64,000 bases of DNA from Coriobacteriia bacterium. Its GTDB lineage: Bacteria; Actinomycetota; Coriobacteriia; Coriobacteriales; QAMH01. Positions 41,585-49,870 of this stretch are shown one piece after another. Within the stretch, counting starts at the first letter, position 1. Each line of letters opens with the position of its first letter. The position numbers were made by a program, and so were the translations under genes. Location of the stretch: positions 12,133-76,132 of the forward strand of contig QAMH01000009.1 of assembly GCA_003149935.1 (NCBI GenBank), in the 5' to 3' direction. Under the pieces are notes generated by a model, which was not told the DNA's origin, searched no databases, and was given only the letters and a program-made list of their open reading frames with translations.

Positions 41585-42067
41585 TCAGCGGTTACGTGCC
41601 TTCATGGAGCGGGCGATCTCGCGCTTGGCGTCGCGTTCCTTGATGGAGGCACGCTTGTCGTAGAGCTTCTTGCCCTTGCAGACGCCAACCTCGACCTTCA
41701 CGCGGCCTTCCTCGGTGAAATACATGGAAAGCGGAATGAGGGAATAGCCTTGCTGTGAGGCCTCTTGCTCGAGCTTGAGGATCTCCTTCTTGTGCAGCAA
41801 AAGCTTGCGGCGGCGTTCGGGCTCGACGTTGAAGATGGACCCGTTGCTGTAAGGGGCTATGTGCACGCCGTTGAGCCAGGCCTCGCCTTTGCGGATCGTG
41901 ATGAAGCAATCGCGCAGCTGCGCCGAGTTCTCTCGTAGCGAGCGTACTTCGGTACCAGTAAGTACGATGCCAGCCTCGACGCGATCCTCGACGAAGTAAT
42001 CGTGTAGTGCCTTACGGTTCTTGGCGATATATGTCCGTTCCTTTTTCACGTGCCGTCCGCCTGTCAT
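41585..42067 (-). CDS. smpB: SsrA-binding protein SmpB
   Basis: Binds the tRNA-like part of tmRNA and delivers it to stalled ribosomes. 160 aa with the beta-barrel core: IAKNRKALHDYFVEDRVEAGIVLTGTEVRSLR, GEAWLNGVHIAPY, RRRKLLLHKKEI, LIPLSMYFTEEGRVKVEVGVCKGKKLYDKR and the basic C-terminal tail DAKREIARSMKARNR that occupies the mRNA channel. A GTG at 42049 is an alternative start. Same strand as, and immediately upstream of, ssrA. Confidence 0.96.
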   Translation of the reverse strand: MTGGRHVKKERTYIAKNRKALHDYFVEDRVEAGIVLTGTEVRSLRENSAQLRDCFITIRKGEAWLNGVHIAPYSNGSIFNVEPERRRKLLLHKKEILKLEQEASQQGYSLIPLSMYFTEEGRVKVEVGVCKGKKLYDKRASIKERDAKREIARSMKARNR

Positions 42068-42265
42068 GTTTATCCGTACGTCATGTAAGCCATTCTAGAA
42101 TACTATCCCCCGTTTACGGCTCAAAACCGCCCGTAAATTGTTTGCGAATCGTTTTATCTCTGCAACAGAATGAGGTTTCTTTATAGTAGGTTCGGTGTCA
42201 TAGCTTCGCTGCGATTTCGTGTGAGGGGCACGCGCGGCGAGTTTGATTGGAAGATGGAGGTATCT

Positions 42266-43528
42266 ATGCAAGATTCGTTTATCGAGTCGCTTGAGTCGCG
42301 TGGTTTGACACGTCGCGCCTTTCTCGGCTTCTGTGGCACGATTGCAGCTGCAATCGGCATTGAAGGCGTAACGGCTGCCGATGTTGCCGAAGCCATCGAG
42401 AGCAACTCCCTTATCGGTACGAACGGAGGTTTGGGCCAAGGCGGCCTCGCACCAGTCATCTGGATGGAGCTTGGTTCCTGCACCGGTTGCACCGAGTCTT
42501 TTGCCCAGTCTGATAACCCCGATCCGGCAACGCTGCTCCTCGAGTATCTCGCGCTCAACTACGCCGAGACCCTCTCTGCCGCTGCTGGCTACTCCCTCGA
42601 GGAAGCTCGCGAGGAGACGATCGAGGCTGCTAAGGGCAAGTACGTCGTCGTCATCGAGGGTGCTGTCATGACCCGCTACGATGGCGAGATTCTGCGCATC
42701 GCGGGTGCCCCCACCTGCGCTCCGCACGAGAGCCACCTGCTCCACACCTGCAAGAACGCTGCTGCCGTCATCGCCGCAGGTTCCTGCGCTGTCGACGGTG
42801 GTTTCTGCGCGGCATATCCCAACCCGGGCAATGCCGAGGGTATCCAGAAGTACCTCAAGGACAATGGTGTGTCGACTCCCGTCGTCAACCTTCCCTCTTG
42901 TCCCGTCAATCCCGCTAACCTGGTTGCAGTCATCGTTCAGTACCTGCTGCTGGGAGCCGAGTCCGTCGTTGCCGGTCTCAACGAGTTCAACATGCCGAGC
43001 TCCATGTATGGCCAGACCATCCATGACAACTGCGAGCGTCGCGGCCACTTCGAGAACGGCGAGTTCGTCTACGAGTTCGGCAGCGAAGAAGAGGCCAAGG
43101 GCTACTGCCTGTACGCTCTCGGCTGCAAGGGTCCACAGACCAAGGCCAACTGCCCGCAGGTTCGCTGGAACCGTCGCGTGAGCTGGTGCGTCGCCTCTGG
43201 TGCTCCCTGCATCGGCTGCTGCAACGGCGACCCGCGCGTCACGGTCCGCAACTGGATCGACGTTGACTCCCCGTTCCTGGGCCGTCTCAAGACCCTCAGG
43301 CTCGGCAGCATCGCATTCCAGCCGACCCCGATCGCACTCGGCGTCACCGGTCTTCTGACCGCCGCCCTCGTCGTCCATGGTATCGGCATGAAGGCTACGG
43401 GCCGCACCAAGGGCGGTGCTCCGTTCGAGAAGGAGCGCGAGTGGGACGTCAAGCACGGCAAGAAGGAACCCTCCACCGTACCTGTCGTCGAAGAGCAGGT
43501 CATCGTTGACATTGAGGAGGGTAAGTAA
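42266..43528 (+). CDS. [NiFe] uptake hydrogenase small subunit (Tat-exported)
   Basis: 420 aa Fe-S subunit that carries electrons from the NiFe site. The Tat signal is at residues 15-20 (TRRAFL in GLTRRAFLGFCGTIAAA). Proximal-cluster cysteines are in ELGSCTGCTESF, GAPTCAPHE, GSCAVDGGF and LPSCPVNPANL; medial/distal cluster ligands in HDNCERRGHF, GCKGPQTKANCP and SGAPCIGCCNGDP. A C-terminal membrane helix (LGVTGLLTAALVVHGIGM) anchors it. The ATG at 42266 is chosen for the GGAGG five bases upstream. Start of the hydrogenase operon, divergent from smpB. Coriobacterial enzymes of this class are grouped as 1i by HydDB (knowledge; not tested here). Confidence 0.95.
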   Translation: MQDSFIESLESRGLTRRAFLGFCGTIAAAIGIEGVTAADVAEAIESNSLIGTNGGLGQGGLAPVIWMELGSCTGCTESFAQSDNPDPATLLLEYLALNYAETLSAAAGYSLEEAREETIEAAKGKYVVVIEGAVMTRYDGEILRIAGAPTCAPHESHLLHTCKNAAAVIAAGSCAVDGGFCAAYPNPGNAEGIQKYLKDNGVSTPVVNLPSCPVNPANLVAVIVQYLLLGAESVVAGLNEFNMPSSMYGQTIHDNCERRGHFENGEFVYEFGSEEEAKGYCLYALGCKGPQTKANCPQVRWNRRVSWCVASGAPCIGCCNGDPRVTVRNWIDVDSPFLGRLKTLRLGSIAFQPTPIALGVTGLLTAALVVHGIGMKATGRTKGGAPFEKEREWDVKHGKKEPSTVPVVEEQVIVDIEEGK

Positions 43529-43530
43529 AC

Positions 43531-45252
43531 ATGGCTAAGCATTCTATTATCGATCCGGTTGATCGTATCGAGGGCCACCTGCGCGTCGAGATGGAAGTCG
43601 AGAACGGCGTCGTCACTGACGCTTGGGTCTCCGGCGGCCTTTTCCGTGGCCTCGAGCTCATCGCCGAGGGTCGCGATCCCTATGACGCGGCCATGCTCGC
43701 CCAGCGCGTCTGCGGCGTCTGCCCTGTCTCGCACTGCCACACCTCCGTTTTCGCGGCTGAGGAGGCCTACGGCATCCAGATTCCCGAGGGCGGCCGTCTG
43801 GTCCGCAATCTCATCGAGGGTGCGCAGTTCATGCACAGCCACATCCTGTGGTTCTATCAGCTGAGCGCGCTCGACTACGTCAACCCGCTGCACGCACTTG
43901 AGGCTGACGTCAACAAGACCTATGCCCTGTGCGAGACCCTCGGTCTTGCTCAGACCGACTTCGCCGCGCTCAAGGATCGCCTCGCGAAGTTCGCCGAGAA
44001 TGGCCAGTACTCCTGGCTGTCCGGCGGCTGGTTCATGGAGGGCCTGGCACCCGAAGCCTACAAGCTTCCGGCCGAGGTCGACCTCATCGCCACGGCGCAC
44101 TACATCGAGGCCATCGACATGCAGGCAACTGCCGACGAGATCTCCGCGATCATCGGTGGCAAGATGCCGCACGTTCAGACCTCGATTCCCGGTGGCACCG
44201 CCTGGTACCCGAGCGTCGAGAAGCTCGATGACATCCTGTTCCGTGCCAAGAAGCTCAAGGACTGGGTCGACAACGTCATGATCCCCGACGCCATCGCCAT
44301 CGCGAGCGTCTACCTCAATGACGTCGCCACCATCGGTAACAACAAGCATGGCAACTTCATGGCCTACGGCGTCTTCGACCGTCCGTCGCGTGAGCTCGAA
44401 GACCGTTTCTTCCCCGCGGGCATCGTCCGCATGAAGAGCGGCGCTCCGGTTCTCGAGCCGTTCGATGGTGCCTACATCACCGAGGGCACGACGCATGCCT
44501 ACTACAAGGACAGCGGCGAGCCGCTGCATCCCACGGTTGGCGTAACCGAGCTCCCCGAGACCTTCCCCGGCTACTACAAGAACGAGGCCGAGGAAATCGT
44601 CAACGACAAGTACACCTGGTCCAAGGCTCCTCGCTACGACGGTGAGCCCATGGAGGTTGGCCCGCTCGCTCGCGTGCTCGTCTCCTACATGAGCGGCAAC
44701 CCGGAGATCATCGCCGGCGTCAACACCGTTCTCGCTGGCCTCAACCTTCCGCTGACCCCGGCCAGCATCATGGGCCTCAACTCCGCGCTTGGCCGCCTGG
44801 CCGCCCGCCCCGTCGAGGCTTCCGCTGTCGCTGGCTACATGATCGACTGGTGCGGCGAGCTCGTCGAGCTCCTCGGCCTCATCGAGGCCGGCGCCGTCGA
44901 GGGCAACCCCTGGTTCGCCGAGCGTGTCCGTGACACGGGCCTGGGCGAGGGCTTCTGGGAGGCTCCGCGTGGCGCTCTCTACCACACCGAGACCCTCTCC
45001 GGCAATACGATCACGCACTATCAGGAGGTCGTCCCCACCACGTGGAACATCTCCCCGCGTGACGAGTACGGCGTGCCTGGCACCATCGAGCAGGGCCTCA
45101 TCGGCACCCCTGTTGCCAACATCGAGGCTCCGATCAACGCCCTGCGCATCGTCCACGGATATGACCCGTGCGTTGCCTGCGCGGTCCATATCGTCGAGCC
45201 CAAGACGGGTCGCGAGTTCAAGATGCACACGAGTCCTTGGGGAGGTCGATAA
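43531..45252 (+). CDS. [NiFe] uptake hydrogenase large (catalytic) subunit
   Basis: 573 aa subunit holding the Ni-Fe(CN)2CO centre that splits H2. The N-terminal L1 motif is AQRVCGVCPVSHCHTSVF near residue 61-78, and the C-terminal L2 motif is YDPCVACAVHI, giving the four cysteine ligands; the last 15 residues after VHI (VEPKTGREFKMHTSP...) are the tail removed by a maturation protease, one of which is encoded at 46836. The first residues IIDPVDRIEGHLRVEMEV are also diagnostic. 2 bases after the small subunit, and folded before joint Tat export. Confidence 0.97.
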   Translation: MAKHSIIDPVDRIEGHLRVEMEVENGVVTDAWVSGGLFRGLELIAEGRDPYDAAMLAQRVCGVCPVSHCHTSVFAAEEAYGIQIPEGGRLVRNLIEGAQFMHSHILWFYQLSALDYVNPLHALEADVNKTYALCETLGLAQTDFAALKDRLAKFAENGQYSWLSGGWFMEGLAPEAYKLPAEVDLIATAHYIEAIDMQATADEISAIIGGKMPHVQTSIPGGTAWYPSVEKLDDILFRAKKLKDWVDNVMIPDAIAIASVYLNDVATIGNNKHGNFMAYGVFDRPSRELEDRFFPAGIVRMKSGAPVLEPFDGAYITEGTTHAYYKDSGEPLHPTVGVTELPETFPGYYKNEAEEIVNDKYTWSKAPRYDGEPMEVGPLARVLVSYMSGNPEIIAGVNTVLAGLNLPLTPASIMGLNSALGRLAARPVEASAVAGYMIDWCGELVELLGLIEAGAVEGNPWFAERVRDTGLGEGFWEAPRGALYHTETLSGNTITHYQEVVPTTWNISPRDEYGVPGTIEQGLIGTPVANIEAPINALRIVHGYDPCVACAVHIVEPKTGREFKMHTSPWGGR

Positions 45253-45254
45253 TC

Positions 45255-45986
45255 ATGGCACATCTCGTACACTATCCTGAGGCACATCCGTTCGTCTTCC
45301 GCTTTACCCACTGGGTCAACCTCATCTGCATGCTTCTCCTTATCCTCTCGGGTATCGAGATTCACTACCCGGTTGTTCCCGGCCTGATGGGCATGGCTCG
45401 TGGCGTGCACATGTTCTGCGCGTTTGTGATCCTCATCAACCTCATCTTCCGTATTGTCGCCGCTGGCTTCATCAAGTCCGCTCCGGCTTACGGCACCCGT
45501 GAGACCAAGCTGGATATGTACACGTTCTTCCCGCAGAAGGACAACCGCCACCAGCTCTGGCCGTGGATCAAGTACTATCTCTTCTTCAAGAAGGACCATC
45601 CCCTGGGTGGCAAGTACGGCGTACCGCAGAAGCTGTCCTACATCCTCATCGCTGTAGCTCTCCTCTTCATGGGCTACACGGGCTTCTGCCTGTGGGTTCC
45701 GACGATGAACATCCCGTTCTTCGCTGGCTTCACTGCGCTCGTCGGTGGTCTGATGAAGGTGCGCGTCATCCACTACTTCATGATGTTCTTCTTCATCTGC
45801 TTCACGCTCATCCACATCTACCTCGCCAACATCGAGGGTATCGATCCGACCAAGGTCATGCTGCTTGGTTCCAAGCCGCATGGTGGTCTGACCTACAGCC
45901 TGGAGACCATGAACGTCTCCGGTTACGATCCCATGGACGAGGAGATCATCGTCATGGAGGACAAGGTGGTCCTCGAGAAGGAGTAA
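45255..45986 (+). CDS. [NiFe] hydrogenase cytochrome b subunit (HyaC-type)
   Basis: 243 aa integral membrane diheme cytochrome passing electrons from the hydrogenase to menaquinone. Four membrane helices are visible: WVNLICMLLLILSGIEIHY, MFCAFVILINLIFRIVAAGF, ILIAVALLFMGYTGFCLWV and YFMMFFFICFTLIHIYLANI. Candidate heme histidines are in FTHWVN, GVHMFCAF, VIHYFMM and LIHIY. A 37-residue acidic C-terminus is cytoplasmic. The ATG at 45255 follows GGAGG at the end of the large-subunit gene; a terminator follows 25 bases after the stop. Confidence 0.95.
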   Translation: MAHLVHYPEAHPFVFRFTHWVNLICMLLLILSGIEIHYPVVPGLMGMARGVHMFCAFVILINLIFRIVAAGFIKSAPAYGTRETKLDMYTFFPQKDNRHQLWPWIKYYLFFKKDHPLGGKYGVPQKLSYILIAVALLFMGYTGFCLWVPTMNIPFFAGFTALVGGLMKVRVIHYFMMFFFICFTLIHIYLANIEGIDPTKVMLLGSKPHGGLTYSLETMNVSGYDPMDEEIIVMEDKVVLEKE

Positions 45987-46010
45987 GCGCTTCTCCACAA
46001 GATGACGACC

Positions 46011-46048
46011 GGGGCCCGCGGGAAATCCTGCGGGCCCCTTCCTTTTTC
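46011..46048 (+). terminator. Terminator of the hydrogenase structural operon
   Basis: GGGGCCCGC pairs with GCGGGCCCC across a 10-base loop, then TTCCTTTTTC. It separates the structural genes from the kinase-protease pair. Confidence 0.88.
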
Positions 46049-46054
46049 GAAGCG

Positions 46055-46243
46055 TGCGCATTTCTGGCGGATGTCTAGCGACGAAAAGCGATTGCAAGCG
46101 CAGAAATCGCGAAAGTCTAGGATTTAAACGCTTGAACCCTAGACTTTCCTCATAAATGCGCACGCAGGTAAGCCAAATCCTAGAGATTCGCGAAAAGTGC
46201 GCAACGCAGAGCAACAAGGCTAGACATCCGCCAGAAACGCGCA
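46055..46243. repeat. Five-copy GCGCA-N12-GTCTAGG repeat array, locus B
   Basis: Core copies at 46055-46078 and 46098-46125 (plus), 46135-46162, 46175-46203 and 46220-46243 (minus). The spacing between boxes is 12 in each; three copies carry one- or two-base box variations (GTCTAGC, CTCTAGG, GCGCG). Copies 1 and 5 form the outer inverted repeat, 2 and 3 an inner hairpin around GAAAGTCTAGG. It directly precedes the shikimate-kinase-like gene. Confidence 0.9.
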
Positions 46244-46300
46244 TCCCTTCGCATGGGCAGCGGTAACAGCGAGCATCTCGTTGGTGATAAGATTGTGCCC

Positions 46301-46822
46301 ATGCAAAAACACGACAACATCACGCTCATTGGCATGCCCGGTGCTGGCAAAAGCACGCTCGGCGTTGTGCTCGCCAAGAAGCTCGGGTATCGCTTTGTCG
46401 ATACCGACCTGCTCATCCAGGAAGGCGAGGGCATGTTGCTCTCGGAGATACTGGAAGCACGCGGCACTGAAGGCTTCATTGCCTGCGAGAACGAGTTGCT
46501 CGCGAATCTCTCGTGCGCTCGCCACGTCATCGCGACAGGCGGCTCGGCCGTGTATGGTACCGACGCCGTTGCAAACCTGAAGTCGCTGGGAACCGTCGTC
46601 TTCCTCGACTTGAGCCTCGACGAAATCTCCCGTCGGCTTTCACCCGACCTACTCGACCGTGGGGTCGTCATCCACCAGGGAAGCACGCTCGCTGACCTCT
46701 ACGCAGAGCGTCATCCGCTCTATGTGCAGGCAGCTGATCTCACCGTAAAGCTCGACGGTCTCAGTACGCTCGAATCGGTCGAAAAGCTCACGGCAGAGCT
46801 TGCGTTGTACCTGCAAGCATAA
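46301..46822 (+). CDS. Shikimate-kinase-like P-loop kinase
   Basis: 173 aa from the ATG at 46301. LIGMPGAGKSTLGVVLAKKLGYRFVDTDLLI contains the Walker A motif and the Asp-x-Asp substrate loop; IATGGSAVYGTDAV is the shikimate-kinase GGG-like motif; the lid region reads LLDRGVVIHQGSTLADLYAERHPLY, with the usual RPLL arginine context changed. So it belongs to the shikimate kinase family but to a divergent branch, and shikimate as substrate is uncertain. 13 bases before the hydrogenase maturation protease, with which it is probably cotranscribed. An in-frame ATG at 46253 would add 16 residues but lacks a ribosome site. Confidence 0.8.
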   Translation: MQKHDNITLIGMPGAGKSTLGVVLAKKLGYRFVDTDLLIQEGEGMLLSEILEARGTEGFIACENELLANLSCARHVIATGGSAVYGTDAVANLKSLGTVVFLDLSLDEISRRLSPDLLDRGVVIHQGSTLADLYAERHPLYVQAADLTVKLDGLSTLESVEKLTAELALYLQA

Positions 46823-46835
46823 CGAAGGAGACATT

Positions 46836-47393
46836 GTGGAAGATATCAAGCAGATGGTCGTCTGCGTGGGAAACATGCTCATGCTCGACGAGGGTTTTGG
46901 CTCGCACATGGCCAAGGTACTGACTAATTACGATGTCGCCCGAGAAGCCTTCGATGATGCCCATGCCCGGACGCTTGTCGAAACCTTTCGCGAATACGAT
47001 GCCCATGACGACGACGGAGCTGACGAACGCATCCCCGTCATGGATGCTGGCACCATGGGCATGGGGCTCATCCCGTACATTCGTGATTTCGACCGCCTGG
47101 TCATCGTAGATGCCGTGGATTGCGGACCCGATGCGGCTCCCGGCACCTGTTACACCTTCACACCCGAGGATATGGCAGCCTATAGCATCATGCACTCGCT
47201 GCACGACATGCGCGTCTCGGACGTGCTCAATAACGCACGTCTGGCTGGGCATGACTGTGACATCCGCTGCGTGGGCGTGCAGAAGAAGGACATCTGCCCA
47301 CGAGATTTCACCATCGACCTTACCCCCGAGGTGAAGGCGGCCGTGCCCTACGCGGTCGATGCGGTGCTCGAGCTACTGGAAATCAGCCTGTAG
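46836..47393 (+). CDS. [NiFe] hydrogenase maturation protease (HyaD/HycI family)
   Basis: 185 aa. Starts with a GTG preceded by AAGGAG. MVVCVGNMLMLDEGFGSHMAKVL is the family N-terminus with the nickel-binding acidic residue in DEGFG; IPVMDAGTMGMGLIPYIRDFDRLVIVDAVDCG gives the second, and SIMHSLHDMRVSDVL the histidine. Such proteases remove the C-terminal tail of the hydrogenase large subunit after nickel insertion; the substrate is presumably the protein at 43531-45252. Other maturation genes (hyp) are not in the window. An insertion rich in Asp (EYDAHDDDGADE) is unusual in length. Confidence 0.9.
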   Translation: MEDIKQMVVCVGNMLMLDEGFGSHMAKVLTNYDVAREAFDDAHARTLVETFREYDAHDDDGADERIPVMDAGTMGMGLIPYIRDFDRLVIVDAVDCGPDAAPGTCYTFTPEDMAAYSIMHSLHDMRVSDVLNNARLAGHDCDIRCVGVQKKDICPRDFTIDLTPEVKAAVPYAVDAVLELLEISL

Positions 47394-47398
47394 GTGCT

Positions 47399-47438
47399 GA
47401 GATTTCTCGACTCCGCTACGCTCCGCTCGAAATGACAA
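47399..47438. repeat. Dispersed CGAAATGACA repeat, short copy
   Basis: GAGATTTCTCGACTCCGCTA followed by CGCTCCGCTCGAAATGACAA, directly after the maturation-protease stop. Confidence 0.85.
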
Positions 47439-47476
47439 GAACGAGCGCTCAGTTGAAAGACACAAAAAAGGGGCTC

Positions 47477-47514
47477 GCAACAAGAAGGCCCGCAGATGCG
47501 GGCCTTCTTGTTGC
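47477..47514. terminator. Bidirectional hairpin after rpsI
   Basis: A perfect 18-bp stem, GCAACAAGAAGGCCCGCA paired with its complement over a 2-base loop. On the minus strand CCCCTTTTTTG follows a few bases on; it ends the rplM-rpsI operon. Confidence 0.85.
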
Positions 47515-47532
47515 ATATATGTCTCTCGAAAC

Positions 47533-47934
47533 TTAGCGCTTGGAGAACTGCGGACGCTTGCGAGCCTTCTTGAGACCGTACTTCTTGCGCTCGACCATAC
47601 GCGGATCGCGCGTGAGGAAGCCAGCCTTCTTGAGCTCGGCACGATAGTCGCCAGCCTCAAGCAGCGCACGGGCGATGCCGTGACGCAGAGCACCAGCCTG
47701 ACCGGAGATGCCGCCACCATTGAGCGTGGCAATGACGTCGAAATGCTTGACCGTACCCGTCACGGTGAAGGGAGTCATCGCATACTCGACGAGCGCCTTG
47801 CGGCCGAAGTAATCCTCGGCGTCGCGCTTGTTAACGGTGACCTTACCGGTGCCGGGGACGAGACGAACGCGCGCGATGGCGTTCTTGCGGCGACCGGTGC
47901 CATAGTAGATGGCTTCTTTCTTGGTATCTGCCAT
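47533..47934 (-). CDS. rpsI: 30S ribosomal protein S9
   Basis: 133 aa, the usual length. YYGTGRRKNAIARVRLVPGTGKVTVNKRD, then GGGISGQAGALRHGIARALL and the characteristic C-terminal tail VERKKYGLKKARKRPQFSKR, whose lysine/arginine end reaches the P-site tRNA. 3 bases after rplM, the near-universal pair. Confidence 0.98.
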   Translation of the reverse strand: MADTKKEAIYYGTGRRKNAIARVRLVPGTGKVTVNKRDAEDYFGRKALVEYAMTPFTVTGTVKHFDVIATLNGGGISGQAGALRHGIARALLEAGDYRAELKKAGFLTRDPRMVERKKYGLKKARKRPQFSKR

Positions 47935-47937
47935 GGG

Positions 47938-48372
47938 TTATGCCTCCAGGTCAATCTTGCGGGGATTCTGCGCCTGATGCGGATGCTCGGGGCCTACATA
48001 GACCTTGAGCTTCTTAGCCATCTGACGTCCGAGCGTGTTCTTGGGGAGCATGCCCTTGACGGCGTGCTCGATGACGCGCTCGGGATGCTTCTCCATTGCC
48101 TCCTGGAAGGTCTCCTGACGCACGCCGCCGGGATAGCCCGTGATGCGGGTGTACACCTTATCGGTGACCTTGGCGCCAGTCACTTTGATCTTGTCGCAGT
48201 TGATGACGACAACGAAGTCGCCCGTGTCAACGTGCGGCGTGTACGTCGGCTTGTTCTTGCCGCGCAGAATCTGCGCAACGGCGGAAGCAAGACGACCAAG
48301 GGTCATGTCGGTCGCATCGACCAGAAGCCACTCGCGCTGGACTTCGCCGGGCTTCGCATAGTAGGTCTTCAC
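47938..48372 (-). CDS. rplM: 50S ribosomal protein L13
   Basis: 144 aa. Begins at a GTG (48372) with GGAGGAACAC before it, giving (M)KTYYAKPGEVQREWLLVDA, the exact family start; the frame is open a little further but that part is not L13. Then ILRGKNKPTYTPHVDTGDFVVVINCDKIKVTG, RITGYPGGVRQETFQ, ERVIEHAVKGMLPKNTLGRQMAKKLKVY and HPHQAQNP, the classical L13 blocks. First gene of the rplM-rpsI operon. Confidence 0.98.
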   Translation of the reverse strand: MKTYYAKPGEVQREWLLVDATDMTLGRLASAVAQILRGKNKPTYTPHVDTGDFVVVINCDKIKVTGAKVTDKVYTRITGYPGGVRQETFQEAMEKHPERVIEHAVKGMLPKNTLGRQMAKKLKVYVGPEHPHQAQNPRKIDLEA

Positions 48373-48509
48373 GTGTGTTCCTCCAACTAAACTACCATGT
48401 TGTTCAATCACAGAGTTTCACGGGGCTCTGAAAGCGAACCCGTTAAGAATACTCGTGGTGCGACACGAAAGCAATAAAAATATGCTAAGTGGATGGTGCT
48501 TTTTACCCT

Positions 48510-49850
48510 CTAGAGCTTGTCCTCAGACTGACGCTCCGTCATCTCCTCCTCTTCGGAGACGACAAGATTGGGATCGACATCGTCGACAAACGGCGACGCA
48601 TCTGCATCCTTCGCGTCGTCACCCGCCTCAAGCGCAGCCTCGGGATGCTCCGCATCTTCTTCCGCGGCGATAATGCCAGCCGCCGCCTCCTCGGGCTCGG
48701 CCAACTCGGGATCGACAACGTCGACGTGCGTTGCCTCATCGCTCACGTTGTCATCAGCCGCATCGGATGCAGGCAGCTCGGGCTCGGCGTCAAGTGCCTC
48801 GGCGACCACCACGGGATTGAGCGCCGCAGGAACCTCAGGCGCAGCTGCAGAAGCTGGTTGCGGAGTAGCGACGTTCACGGGTTCGCCCGTGGGCGGAGCG
48901 GGCATATCGCCAGATGCAGCCGGAGCATGGGGCGGATGGGGCGCATCGGGCTGTCCACCGGCAACCTCAAAGGGCAGCGGGTCATCCTTCGTACCCCAAG
49001 CAGACACGTCAAACTGACGCGTCCAGTAACCTACCGCCCTGGCAACGAGCAGTTCTATAAATGCGCTGTACACAAACCAGACGTAGGAAAGGACGAGGAC
49101 AACGGGGAACATCGTCATGATGAGGGTCAGGACATAGCCGAACATCGCCGAGTCAGAGTACATGCCGTTACTCGACATGAAAATGAGCGGTGCAACGGTA
49201 GCACCGAGCACGGCCACCACGATGATGAGAGCAACGATGCCGATGATGATGCCACCGACAAGGTCGAAGAGAATCGCCATGCCGAAGATGCGCATGAGGC
49301 CGCCGAAGTCCTTTTTGATCATGGTCCAGATCTTGCCGAATTGCAGGCCCGTACCCAGGCGATCGTACATGGTCATGCGGATGGTGCCCACCCAGATCAT
49401 GACGCTGGCAAAGACGGTGAGTACGATACCGGCAACGTAGAGAATCCAGCCGATGCCAGCAAAGACGAAGTTGCCCGGCGTGACGACCATGTAGCGGCCC
49501 GTTGCCGTGTAGATACCGGTCTCCATGCCCATCGAGCTAAACCAGCCGCCGATTGACAAGACGATGCCCGGAATGATGGTCATCACGATTGCGATGACGA
49601 GCGCAAACCAGCCCCAACGCAGCATCTTGCTACCCGGACGACCGTAAATCTTCTTGGGCATGGGCGATTCGACACCCCATGCCGCCTTGTGTGCCCACTC
49701 CCAGGCGTACCCATAGACAGTCATCTGGCCGAATATGGGGATAAACGAGATGAGGCCGAGCAGACAGATCTTGCCAAACCAGCCCTTCGATGACTTGATG
49801 TCACCATAGCTCGTACGGAAATACTTCCCGCTGTAGTTCGTCTGATCCAT
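48510..49850 (-). CDS. DUF4013-like multi-pass membrane protein with acidic C-terminal tail
   Basis: 446 aa. The first ~280 residues contain about six membrane segments (for example WGWFALVIAIVMTIIPGIVL, FVFAGIGWILYVAGIVLTVFASVMIWV, DLVGGIIIGIVALIIVVAVLGA, MFPVVLVLSYVWFVYSAFIELL) with the N-terminal YGYAWEWAHKAAWG...LRWGW pattern of DUF4013. The remaining ~165 residues are Pro/Ala- and Asp/Glu-rich without hydrophobic segments, probably a disordered cytoplasmic or external tail. Function unknown. It stands between rplM and gatD, followed by 138 bases with no visible gene. Confidence 0.75.
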   Translation of the reverse strand: MDQTNYSGKYFRTSYGDIKSSKGWFGKICLLGLISFIPIFGQMTVYGYAWEWAHKAAWGVESPMPKKIYGRPGSKMLRWGWFALVIAIVMTIIPGIVLSIGGWFSSMGMETGIYTATGRYMVVTPGNFVFAGIGWILYVAGIVLTVFASVMIWVGTIRMTMYDRLGTGLQFGKIWTMIKKDFGGLMRIFGMAILFDLVGGIIIGIVALIIVVAVLGATVAPLIFMSSNGMYSDSAMFGYVLTLIMTMFPVVLVLSYVWFVYSAFIELLVARAVGYWTRQFDVSAWGTKDDPLPFEVAGGQPDAPHPPHAPAASGDMPAPPTGEPVNVATPQPASAAAPEVPAALNPVVVAEALDAEPELPASDAADDNVSDEATHVDVVDPELAEPEEAAAGIIAAEEDAEHPEAALEAGDDAKDADASPFVDDVDPNLVVSEEEEMTERQSEDKL

Positions 49851-49870
49851 AATTTCCTCCGTTTAAACGG

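Noticed and set aside
42142..42187. Hydrogenase promoter with TATAGT at 42182
   Set aside because: No acceptable -35 box at 16-18 bases; too weak to list.
42095..45228. Long minus-strand frames under the hydrogenase genes
   Set aside because: They mirror the codon pattern of the hydrogenase subunits; no start with ribosome site and no recognisable protein.
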